This document shows, one piece after another, positions 45,121 to 54,000 of a stretch of DNA of 64,000 nucleotides. Source of the stretch: JBBQXK01 sp038209775 (GTDB lineage Bacteria > Pseudomonadota > Alphaproteobacteria > Rhodobacterales > Rhodobacteraceae); contig JBBQXK010000002.1 of assembly GCA_038209775.1 (NCBI GenBank), positions 62,001 to 126,000 of the forward strand. Direction: 5' to 3'. Positions within the stretch are counted from its first letter, which is position 1. Each line of letters starts with the position of its first letter. Below the pieces are notes generated by a model. That model had not been told where the DNA came from. It worked only from the letters and a program-made list of their open reading frames with translations, and searched no databases. Made by a program: the position numbers and the translations under genes.

Positions 45121-45351
45121 TCAGTGGCTGCCCGACGTGGACGTGGCGATACCGATCACCGCGAGGACAGCGATACCGACGACCACTGCGCCGCCCACAC
45201 CAAGTGCGCCCAGCGACGTAGCCGCGCCTTGGGTCGACACCACGACATCCGGTGCGCAGGCCGCTTTGCCCGTGCACGCACCTTCAGCCGAAGCGACCGA
45301 AGCAAATCCACCAAACGCCACGAGGGCGATAACCGAAGTCAGCTTTTTCAT
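45121..45351 (-). CDS. Small secreted YjbE-like protein
   Basis: The protein has 76 residues. ATG 45351 follows AAGGTGG and gives a signal peptide (MKKLTSVIALVAFGGFASVASA). A short Cys-containing segment (CTGKAACAPDVV) and a hydrophobic Gly/Val-rich helix (GALGVGGAVVVGIAVLAVIG) end with TSTSGSH. Size, composition and position beside YjbF- and YjbH-like genes match YjbE, the small Ser/Gly-rich exopolysaccharide-operon protein of enterobacteria. Primary similarity is weak, so identity rests on context. The longer open frame to 45756 is not used. Confidence 0.65.
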   Translation of the reverse strand: MKKLTSVIALVAFGGFASVASAEGACTGKAACAPDVVVSTQGAATSLGALGVGGAVVVGIAVLAVIGIATSTSGSH

Positions 45352-45520
45352 TTTTACCACCTTGCCGGAATGACATCTGCAATCGTTACTAGCACAGGCA
45401 GCAGGTGTGACAAAGGCCAAATGCTCTTGCTGGGGGGTCTGCGCCGGATTCTGCCACAATTGGGCAAAAAGCTGGCATAACTGCACGGTTGAGAGGCCGG
45501 ATAAGAAGGGCGCCGCGCGG

Positions 45521-46180
45521 TCAATCACGCAGGCGTGACAACTGGATATGGCCCAGATCAGCCCCCATCCATTGCCGCGACTGGCGCAGCGTAGCGCCTT
45601 GGAACCAATAGTCATTGGTAAAGGTGCTGTCACCGGCTGTGCAGGTTTCCTGCACATGGCGCGTGGCATAGCTGCGTTGGACAAAGCTGACCGTTTCGGA
45701 CCCCACCACCGACATGGCGCATGCATAGCGCGACCGCAGCGTCGTCTCGTCGTCACCGATGGTCACCAGAACCCGGTCATGCGACCCCGACCCACCTGCG
45801 ATTCGCGACAGTTCGGGCACGTCGGCGGTGACCAGATCACCGCGCAGGCCACGGGTGCCAACGATCTGACCCTGCCGGATTGCCAGCGTCTTGTCATCGA
45901 CCGACGACCACGTCGCGGTGTCGCCGTTCTGTTCGATCTGAAAGACCACAGCCTCGGCGCCGGTTGACACAACCTTGGCAAGGTCGGCCGGGGGCAATGG
46001 GGCAAGTTGTTCGCGGGTCAGGTTCAGAGGTGCGGCCAGTTTGGCGCGCCCCTGACCGAGTGTCGACTTGCCAAGTGTCTGAAACGTGCGGGCGGTCAGG
46101 GTTTCGTCTACATCAGACCCACATCCGGCAAGCGCCAGTCCCAGGGCAACGGTCAGCGGAAACAAACGGCGCGGCATCAT
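45521..46180 (-). CDS. YjbF/GfcB-family outer-membrane lipoprotein
   Basis: The protein has 219 residues. ATG 46180 overlaps the yjbH-like stop (ATGA) and gives a lipoprotein signal peptide with lipobox LAGCGSD. The body contains the family segments RQSRQWMGADLGHIQLS and VVFQIEQNGDTATW. GfcB/YjbF proteins work with YjbH/GfcD in group-4 capsule or Yjb exopolysaccharide export. A 169-base gap separates it from the YjbE-like gene, which could carry a separate promoter. Confidence 0.8.
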   Translation of the reverse strand: MMPRRLFPLTVALGLALAGCGSDVDETLTARTFQTLGKSTLGQGRAKLAAPLNLTREQLAPLPPADLAKVVSTGAEAVVFQIEQNGDTATWSSVDDKTLAIRQGQIVGTRGLRGDLVTADVPELSRIAGGSGSHDRVLVTIGDDETTLRSRYACAMSVVGSETVSFVQRSYATRHVQETCTAGDSTFTNDYWFQGATLRQSRQWMGADLGHIQLSRLRD

Positions 46181-48378
46181 TTCCAGAACCTCGACCATTG
46201 GCGATCAAGCTGCGGGGTGTGGTAGCTGCGCACCTGTTCGTAAAGTCGCCCCTCCACCTCAAGCCGCGCGCCGCCATCGCGACCGAAGGGGCGCAGGATG
46301 GTGGTCGAAGTCCGGCGGGTGGGTTTTCCCAGCACCCAGGCGAACGGAACCTCCAGCCGGATTCCCTTGTCGAACGAACCGCTGCCGAAGTCTGCTGCGG
46401 ATACGTCGGTCTTGGTGGCGAAGGCCCCGATGCGCCAGCCATTCGCAAACTCGCGGTCGATCGACAGGGTGGCCCCCACATCGCCGGCCAGATACCGGCC
46501 CACGTCAAGCTGTACATGAAACCCGTTTGCCACCTGATAGTAGGCCGACAGATGCCCCGTCGCCACCCGGTAGGACGACGGCCCGGATTGCGGCCCGGCG
46601 TCGGTTTCGTACAACTCGGCCGGCAGATCAAAGCCAAGACCCTGGCTGGGCGACCGCTGGGCCACATAGTTCAGTTCCACCCCAAGTGCGAGGCGGCTGT
46701 TGACCGGCTTCCACAGAACCTCGGTCGAGACGCCGCCGAACATACGCTCAAGGTAGCCTGCCGAAACGCGGCCGTAGACATCGCGCCCAAGTTTGCCGTT
46801 CCAGTGCAGGGCCAGCGTTTCAATCGCCGTCTCACCGTCGCGGTCATAGAAATAGACAGCCGAACGGACGGGCTGAAGTCGCCCGCGGCGCGGCAGGGGC
46901 GGACGGTCGTCAAGGTTGCCGACCACCTTTTGTGTCACTGCCCCCTGCAGCGTCAGGCCCGGCAGAATCTCCAGCCGCGCCGTGCCGCGCACGCCGAGTT
47001 CGGCCTTGAACGGGTCGTTCTGGTCAAAGAGCCTGAACCGGTTGTAGGGCGCGATTGACCAGGTGAATGCCGGATACAGCGTGGGGTCGCGGAACGGGTC
47101 GGGCAGGCCCGGGCCTGCGGCGGTGATCTGGGCGCGGCTGCGGATGGCCTCTGCGCCGTCGCTTGCAAATTCCTGCGTCTCAAGATCGGACCGGCGGAGG
47201 GTGATGGCGGACAGGGCCATGCCGTTGACCACCGGTACGATGCGGAAAGTCTCGATGCCCGGCGGCAGCACGCGGGTCATGGCGCGCGCGGCGCGGCCGA
47301 TGGCCTGCGGGCCCGCATGGATACTGGTGTTGCGGATGCGCAGTTCGGCGGTGGTGGCGTCGGCGGCGAACCCTTCGACGCGGATGCCATCCTCAGCCAG
47401 AAGTTTCGCAAGGTCGCCGGACGCCTTTGCGGCACCGCCGCTGTCGGTCACGGTCCCTGTGGACCAGCCCCCCGCACCGCGCGGGCGCACCGGCAGGGGC
47501 GCGCCTTCGGAAGGACCGCCGCCGGGAAACTTGCGCGGGTTCAGCGTCAGATGCGCGACCACACCGATTTCGGTGCCGTACATCGAATAGGCACCCAGGC
47601 GAAGCCCATCGGATGCCTGATATTCGACGCCGAAATTGAACGGGCTTTTCCGGTCGAAGGTGCCGCGCAGACCGGCCTCTTCGGCGTAGACATCGCTGGA
47701 GTATTCGGCCTTGAGGCCAAACCGGTCATTGACCTGCCATTCGACCCCCGCGAACGGCGCTGCAGGGCCGCGAAACCATTGGTCGAAGTTGAAATTGCCG
47801 CCAAAGCCGATGTCGATGGGCGGACGTTCGCCAAACGGCGACCCGATGGAACCGTAGGAACCGAGCCGCCCCCAGCCCAGTCCCGCCGTGACCTTGACAC
47901 CCGGCGCCACGTTTTTGGTGGCTGCGATGTATTCGCCCGACAGAACGCCGGTACCGGCAAAATCCTGCAGGCCAACGGTGATGGCGGGCAGATAGCGCCC
48001 CTCTTTCACAATCTGGTAGCGCAGGTCAAAGCTGCGGTCATAGTAGGTTTCAAACTGGTTGATCCCGCCGCAATCCGGCGGACAGAAGGCATCGTTCCAG
48101 TCACGCACGCCGAGAAAACGGAAGCTGGCGGAAATGCGGGGCGTTAGCTGGAACGACAGCGTTGTCCGGCTGATCGGGCCGAAATGGCTGCTGGTGATCG
48201 ACAGTTGCCCGTCCGGCTGTGCCTCACCCGAGGGCATGTCGATCAGGCCGGTGGCACCATAGAGGTTCAGCGTTCCGGTCGTTTCCGCCGCGACATTTGT
48301 GCCGGAAACCAAGGCCATAAGGACTGCGCCATATCCGGCCGCGCCCAACAGCCCGCGTGATCGTCCTGGCACGGTCAT
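46177..48378 (-). CDS. YjbH/GfcD-family outer-membrane beta-barrel protein
   Basis: The protein has 733 residues. A signal peptide ends NVAAE, then GTLNLYGATGLIDMPSGEA opens the YjbH domain. The rest is rich in alternating aromatic/polar beta-strands and ends in RQWSRFWK, an aromatic C-terminal region. YjbH/GfcD proteins are paired barrels used for exopolysaccharide secretion. There are three in-frame ATGs in a row at 48384, 48381 and 48378; GCAGG sits just upstream, favouring 48378. The stop overlaps the YjbF-like start. Confidence 0.82.
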   Translation of the reverse strand: MTVPGRSRGLLGAAGYGAVLMALVSGTNVAAETTGTLNLYGATGLIDMPSGEAQPDGQLSITSSHFGPISRTTLSFQLTPRISASFRFLGVRDWNDAFCPPDCGGINQFETYYDRSFDLRYQIVKEGRYLPAITVGLQDFAGTGVLSGEYIAATKNVAPGVKVTAGLGWGRLGSYGSIGSPFGERPPIDIGFGGNFNFDQWFRGPAAPFAGVEWQVNDRFGLKAEYSSDVYAEEAGLRGTFDRKSPFNFGVEYQASDGLRLGAYSMYGTEIGVVAHLTLNPRKFPGGGPSEGAPLPVRPRGAGGWSTGTVTDSGGAAKASGDLAKLLAEDGIRVEGFAADATTAELRIRNTSIHAGPQAIGRAARAMTRVLPPGIETFRIVPVVNGMALSAITLRRSDLETQEFASDGAEAIRSRAQITAAGPGLPDPFRDPTLYPAFTWSIAPYNRFRLFDQNDPFKAELGVRGTARLEILPGLTLQGAVTQKVVGNLDDRPPLPRRGRLQPVRSAVYFYDRDGETAIETLALHWNGKLGRDVYGRVSAGYLERMFGGVSTEVLWKPVNSRLALGVELNYVAQRSPSQGLGFDLPAELYETDAGPQSGPSSYRVATGHLSAYYQVANGFHVQLDVGRYLAGDVGATLSIDREFANGWRIGAFATKTDVSAADFGSGSFDKGIRLEVPFAWVLGKPTRRTSTTILRPFGRDGGARLEVEGRLYEQVRSYHTPQLDRQWSRFWK

Positions 48379-48480
48379 CATCATCCTGCGGCCCCGGCCC
48401 TGCAACACCCCTGACCATCTTTAAGCGCCGGCATCCGCTGCATCAACCACTATCCCCCGGGCGGCAGAGCCAAGCGCGGG

Positions 48481-50391
48481 TTATGGCTGAGACGCCACGC
48501 GCGGCGGTCCGGCAAACCCCTCGACATAGTCCCGCACGACATCGCGGGCCACTTCGGCGTCACCTGTCGACACGGCGGCACGCAGGGCGCGCAGGGCGCC
48601 GGCCATCCGCAGTTCCGAAAGGCTGGCTTCCTCGGCGCGCAGGATCTTGGGATGCGGCGTGGTCAGCAGACCCGCGCCGATCAGAAGTTCCTCGTGCAGC
48701 TTTTCGCCGGGGCGCAGGCCGGTCACCACAATTTCGATGTCGCCGTCGGGGTGTTCGTCATCGCGGACCGAATAGCCGCCTGCCTCGATCATCTGGACCG
48801 CCAGATCGCGGATGCGGACCGGCTTGCCCATGTCCAGCACATAGACATCGCCACCCTTGGTGCGCGACGGATCCGAGAACGACCCTGCCAGCAGCACCAG
48901 TTGCGCCGCCTCGGAGATGGTCATGAAATAGCGCGTTACATCTTCATGCGTCAGGGTCACCGGCCCGCCGCGCGCGATCTGTTCCTTGAACAGCGGGATC
49001 ACCGACCCCGACGACCCCAGCACATTGCCGAACCGCACCATCGAGAACACCGTGCCATTCGACCGTTTGGCCAGATCCTGCACCACCAGTTCCGCCAGAC
49101 GCTTGGACGCACCCATGATGTTGGTCGGGCGCACCGCCTTGTCGGTCGAGATCAGGACGAACCGCTTGACCCCCGCCTCGTTTGCAGCGTCGCCCATGGT
49201 GCGGGTGCCCAGCACGTTGTTGGCAAGCCCCGCGATCGGGTTCGCCTCGACCAGCGGCACATGTTTGTAGGCGGCGGCATGCAGCACGACCTCGACGCAA
49301 TGCTGCACCATCACGGCCCGCACCATGCGCGAATCGGTGGTGGAACCCAAGACCGGCACGATGTCGATGTGCAGCCCCTCGGCCAGTTCGCGCAGTTCGC
49401 GGTCGATGTTGTACAGTGCGATCTCGGACACCTCGAACAGCACGATCCGCCGTGGCCGCATCGCCAGCAACTGACGGCACAGTTCCGAGCCAACCGAGCC
49501 GCCCGCACCCGACACCATGACCGATTGGCTGCCATAGGCCGCAAAGCCCGGTACGATGCCCTGTTCCACCTGCTGGCGGCCAAGAAATCGCCCCGGCACA
49601 ACCGGGGTGAGCGTATCGACCAGCGCCTCTTCGCCGATCAGTTGCGAAAATGAGGGCACTGACATCACCACAAGCCCAAGCGCCTGCAACCGGCGTGCGA
49701 TCTGCGACAGCTTCGGGGCCGACACGGACGGCATCGCCAACAGGACGCGGTCCACCTCCAGATCGCGGGCCAGCTTTTCGATACCTTCCGACGACCAGAT
49801 GCGCAGGCCGCCAATTGACATGCCGTGCAGTGACGGATTGTCGTCCACGAACCCGACGGCATAGATGCTGTCATGCGCGCGCAGGGCGGCGGCCAGCTGC
49901 ACGCCGGTGTTGCCGCCGCCATAGATCAGCACACGCTTGCGCGGCTGCCCGGTGCGCAGCACCCACATCAGAAGGTGCAGCATCGCCATCCGCGCACCGA
50001 CCGACAGCAGAAAGAAGATGAGCCCAAAGAGGATCACCCCCGCATTCGGTAGATAGGCATGACCCACCCGGACAAGGATCGCGTAGCTGAGCGTGACCAG
50101 CAGCGCCACCAAGCCCGTCCGCAGGATCGCGCGCGATTCGTAGGCGTTCAGCTTGACCCGGTACATTCCAAGGGCGGCCGACCAGAACAATCCGATTATC
50201 GCGACCATCGGGAACAGCCACAGCAACCGCGCCAGAAGCGGCAGGTCGGGCAATGCGTTATACAACACCGCCGAAGACAACAGCAGCGCAAGCGGTGCCA
50301 TCACGGTATCGACAACAAGAAACGCCAGACGCTTTTGCGGTCGCGAAAGCCGATCAACGATCGAAAACAGGAGGGTTCGCAACAACACCAT
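48481..50391 (-). CDS. Membrane nucleotide-sugar 4,6-dehydratase/epimerase (CapD/WbpM type)
   Basis: The protein has 636 residues. Four N-terminal membrane helices (e.g. LAFLVVDTVMAPLALLLSSA) precede a first Rossmann-like domain (VLIYGGGNTGVQLAAAL). A second, catalytic SDR domain (VMVSGAGGSVGSELCRQL) follows, with HAAAYKHVPLVE and the Ser-Thr-Asp-Lys motif ISTDKAVRPTN. This is the WbpM/PglF-type layout, making UDP-linked deoxy-amino sugars for O-antigen, capsule or glycan. ATG 50391 has GAAGGA upstream; the frame is open to 50451. The linked Yjb-like genes suggest exopolysaccharide synthesis. Confidence 0.9.
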   Translation of the reverse strand: MVLLRTLLFSIVDRLSRPQKRLAFLVVDTVMAPLALLLSSAVLYNALPDLPLLARLLWLFPMVAIIGLFWSAALGMYRVKLNAYESRAILRTGLVALLVTLSYAILVRVGHAYLPNAGVILFGLIFFLLSVGARMAMLHLLMWVLRTGQPRKRVLIYGGGNTGVQLAAALRAHDSIYAVGFVDDNPSLHGMSIGGLRIWSSEGIEKLARDLEVDRVLLAMPSVSAPKLSQIARRLQALGLVVMSVPSFSQLIGEEALVDTLTPVVPGRFLGRQQVEQGIVPGFAAYGSQSVMVSGAGGSVGSELCRQLLAMRPRRIVLFEVSEIALYNIDRELRELAEGLHIDIVPVLGSTTDSRMVRAVMVQHCVEVVLHAAAYKHVPLVEANPIAGLANNVLGTRTMGDAANEAGVKRFVLISTDKAVRPTNIMGASKRLAELVVQDLAKRSNGTVFSMVRFGNVLGSSGSVIPLFKEQIARGGPVTLTHEDVTRYFMTISEAAQLVLLAGSFSDPSRTKGGDVYVLDMGKPVRIRDLAVQMIEAGGYSVRDDEHPDGDIEIVVTGLRPGEKLHEELLIGAGLLTTPHPKILRAEEASLSELRMAGALRALRAAVSTGDAEVARDVVRDYVEGFAGPPRVASQP

Positions 50392-50652
50392 GCACTTTTT
50401 CCTTCGGGACGATGCCATCTGAAACAGTGGAACGGCATCGATTTTCAACAATACGTTCGAGAATTCGCGACCGCAGAATATTCTTCGTTAATAGGCAGAT
50501 GCTAGCCGAGCCCTTACCGCGAAACAACCGGGTTCTGGGCGGTTCGGGCGGTTAAGGGTCAGAATCTTGCCGTCTCGCCTGAAAATCGGGCAATCCACGC
50601 GCAAAGCTGATGCTGCGGTGCAGCATCGTGAAGTCGAAGTCAGGCAGCGCTG

Positions 50653-51030
50653 TCAGTGGTGGGATGACTGACCGGCGAATCGTCCGGCACAGCCGGTGCA
50701 GGTCGCGGCGAAGGTAACTGGCGCTGTCGGCGATAGCGGTGATCGTAAGGGTCCGCTTGAGCAGGCCTTTGCCCGCGTGGTGGGTCTGGTGAAAGAGGAC
50801 AAGGTGCCCGAGGCCACCACAGCACTGGACGTATTCGAGGCAGCACTGCGACGTATGGCAGGCGAACCTGCCGCCGCTGCCACATAGCCGCCCGACCGCC
50901 CCCGGACACTGGCAATCACGCCCGCATTGCGCCCTTCCAGCAGGATATGCTCCGGAAACCGCTTGGGTGTTTCCGACACGGCGCGCCGTTGGCAGCCGCA
51001 ACTTCGGCGTGACGTTCATCGGATCAAATG
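50653..51030 (-). pseudogene. Remnant of an Rrf2-type regulator
   Basis: On the minus strand, a frame from about 50979 reads PEHILLEGRNAGVIASVRGR then SGGYV. This fits the wing of the Rrf2 helix-turn-helix (typically QILLELRNAGVI followed by SVRGxGGGY). After GGYV the frame loses similarity and ends near 50653. A short frame starting MNVTPKLRL near 51018 could be the displaced N-terminus. It looks like a degraded gene. The rest of the 690-base gap (50392-51081) holds the promoter area of the dehydratase gene, including the palindrome AGAATATTCT at 50475-50484. Confidence 0.4.
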
Positions 51031-51032
51031 GA

Positions 51033-51056
51033 AAGGAGGCGGCTGGCCGCCTCCTT
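51033..51056 (-). terminator. Hairpin after the giant repeat-protein gene
   Basis: AAGGAGGCGGC and GCCGCCTCCTT form a near-perfect inverted repeat 26 bases downstream of the giant gene's stop on the minus strand. The following T-tract is short and interrupted (TTTCCATTTG), so termination may be incomplete or bidirectional. Confidence 0.6.
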
Positions 51057-51081
51057 CTGTTGGTGCATCGACAAAGGCTGT

Positions 51082-54000
51082 TTATGACTTCTCTTTCAAA
51101 GAAGCGCCCTGGTCCACGATCTTCTTGGCTTCTACGGCAAATTTGCCGACGTCGACGCGACAATCTGCATAGACCGATCCACCCATGTTGCTGCAGTACT
51201 CCCCGATTTCCGACATCCCCTGCAGTATGGTCGGTCCCGTGGTTTTGATGAAGTCAATCGCCTCCTTGTCGCCGTTTTTGGCCTTTTCAAGGCTTTCCTT
51301 GAGCGATTGCAGACCGCCGCCGGCAGCCTCTCTTGACGTCGCAACCCAATCGTCGCCCGAGGCCTTGGCCTTGGCGGCAATTTCCGGTGCCTTGAGCCTG
51401 GCAACGGCCACCTTGGTGGACAGGTCAATCAGACCCGCTGCTGTTTCTTCCATACCCGCCAGTTCCTTGATGCAGGCTTTTTGAGCTTCGGCAAGTTTGC
51501 TGCCGCTGTCGGGGTCGCCCTGAACCGCAGCAAAGTCCGTCACGATCTTGGTGATCGCAGCGATGTGTTCGTTGGCCTTCTTCGCCCGGGCATCGACGTC
51601 GGTCATGGCGTCTGCAATGACCTTCGCCTGTGCTTCGATCTCGGTCGCCGCCGCCTTGTCGTACTTGCTCTTCGTTTCGGTGACCAGCGGCGCGATTTCT
51701 TTTTCGCCCTGCTTCATGTCATTGGCGGATTCAGTGAACTCCTCGCTCAGCTTTTTCGCGGTTTGCTCACGGTCACGAAGTTCCGCCGCAAGCTTATCGC
51801 AGGCCGCCTTGTAGTCGGCGTCGATCTGGGCCTGCTTGGCCTTGGCTTCCTCAAGTTCCTTCGCGGCTTTCTCCGCCTCGGTCTCGAAGATCTTCCCCGC
51901 CTTGCCCTTCAGTTCATCATACTTCGCCTCGGCCTTCTTGACCGCCTCGTCGTACTTGGTCTTCATGCCGTCGGTGAATTGCTCGTAGCCCTGCTTGAAC
52001 TTGTCAGCAGCGTCGACCGCCTCTTTCTTCAACTCGACGACTTCGTCGTGCAGCTTTTTGGCGGCTTCGGTCGCCAACCTTTTGGCCTCTTCGATGGCCG
52101 TTTCGAAGGCCTTGCGCTTTTCCTCAGCGGCCTGCGCTTCCTGTTCGATGGCGATCTTGATCGCCTTCAGCGCTTCTTCATAGGCCTTGTGGGCACCGTC
52201 TTCGATGGTATCGACGATCTCTTCGACCTTCTTCTTGCCCTCATCGACCAGCCCATCAATGATTCCGGGGGCTTCTTCGAGCTTTTTCTCGGCATCGTCG
52301 ATTTTCTCCTCGACCTTCTTCTTCAGGTCCTTGGCCTCGTCGACGACGGCCTTGACGATCTTTTCGGCGAATTCACCGGCCTCTTTCTCGCACTCGTCAT
52401 ACTTCTCTTCGATGCCTTCCAGCACCTCTTCGACCTTTTCGCGGGCCTTGGTCACGCCATCTTCGATCTCTTTGCCGGTTTCCTCGATGCTTTTCCTGGC
52501 GTCTTCGATCAGGCCGTCGATGGTCTCCTGGCACTTCTTCTTGGTCTTCTCGATTTCTTCGAGAATCTTCTTGCAGGCGTCTTCGGCGGCCTTCTTTTTC
52601 TCTTCCGCCTCGGTGCAGACCTCGTCCCAGAGCTTGCCGCCCTGTTCCTTGGCCTCGTTGATCAGATCCTCAAAGAACTCACCGGCACTTTCGGCGGCTT
52701 CCTTGGCCTCTTCGTACAGTTCGACCGCCTCTTCGCCCATCAGATCAACGGCGCGCTCGGCTTTCTCGGTGTACTCGTCCACCTTCTTGGCCGCGGCGTC
52801 CTTCATCTCTTCGATCTTCTGCTTTGCCGCGTCGTAGGCGTCTTTCAGCGCTTGTTCGACAGCCTCCATCTTGGTGCCGGCCTCGGTGATCTGCTCTTCG
52901 ACAAAGTCCTTGACCGCCTTGACCCCTTCGTCAAACGCCGTGGCGGCACCGTCCTCGATCGTATCGATGATCTTCTCGACGGCCTTCTTGCCCTCTTCCA
53001 CCAGGCCTTCGACCACACCGGCAGCCTCGTCGGCCTTTGCCCTGACTTCTTCGGCCTTTTCCTCAAGCGCCTTCTTCAGTTCCAGCGCCTCATCGACGAT
53101 GCCACGGGCAAGGTCTTCGGCCATCTTGCCGATCTCTTCCTTGGCGGCATCATACTTGTCCTCGATCCCGCCAAGAACGGTTTCGGCGGTGTCGACCGCG
53201 CGGCTCGCCACGTCTTCAACATCCCGGACGGTTTCGTCGATCTGCTGCTTCAGGTCGTCAACAAGACCCCCGACGGTTTCTTCGACCCGCTTCTTGGTTG
53301 CCTCGATGGCCTCGATGACTTCGCGCGCGGTGTCTTCGGCGGCCTTCTTCTTTTCCTCGGCAATCCTGCTGGCTTCGTCCCACAGCCTGCCGCCGTAGGA
53401 TTTGGCCTCGTCGATCACCCCGTCGATGGTCTCGACCGCACTTGAAAAGCCCTCCTTGGCCTCTTCGTACAGCGCTACGGCCTCATCGCCCATCAAGCCA
53501 ACAGCACGCTGCCCCTTCTGGATGATCTCGTCGGCGGTCTGGGTGACGGTGTCTGTCAGTTCGCCGATCTTTTGCTTGGCATCTTCGACAACCTGCCGTG
53601 CCGCGTCCTCGACGGCCTTTTCGGCGTCCTTGGCTGTCTGCACAGCGTCGTCCACCAGTCCGGCCCCGGTTTCATAGGCCTCATGTGCGGCCTTGGTCGC
53701 GGCGTCGGCGGCGCGGTTGATGACGCCTTCTGCCGCCTGGCTGATGCTGTCGAACAGCGATTGCGCACCGGACTTGACCTCTTCCAGTGCCTCGCCCGCC
53801 TGATTGTAGCCGTCCTCGACTGCCTTGTGGGCGTCGTCGTAGGCCGAGCTGGCGGTATCAAGGACATCCTTGCCGAAATTGCCGACCTCGACAGCCGTTT
53901 CCTCGACGGATTTCGCAACCGTCTCAAGCCCGGCCTTTGTCGCGTCGTATCCGGCCTTCAGCCCGTCATAGGTCGCCTCGGCACCTTCTTTCAGCGCGCT

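Noticed and set aside
50696..50887. Small plus-strand frame of 63 codons between the dehydratase and giant genes
   Set aside because: It overlaps the Rrf2-like remnant, has no clear ribosome-binding site and has lower third-position GC than neighbouring genes. The protein-like look is weak evidence.
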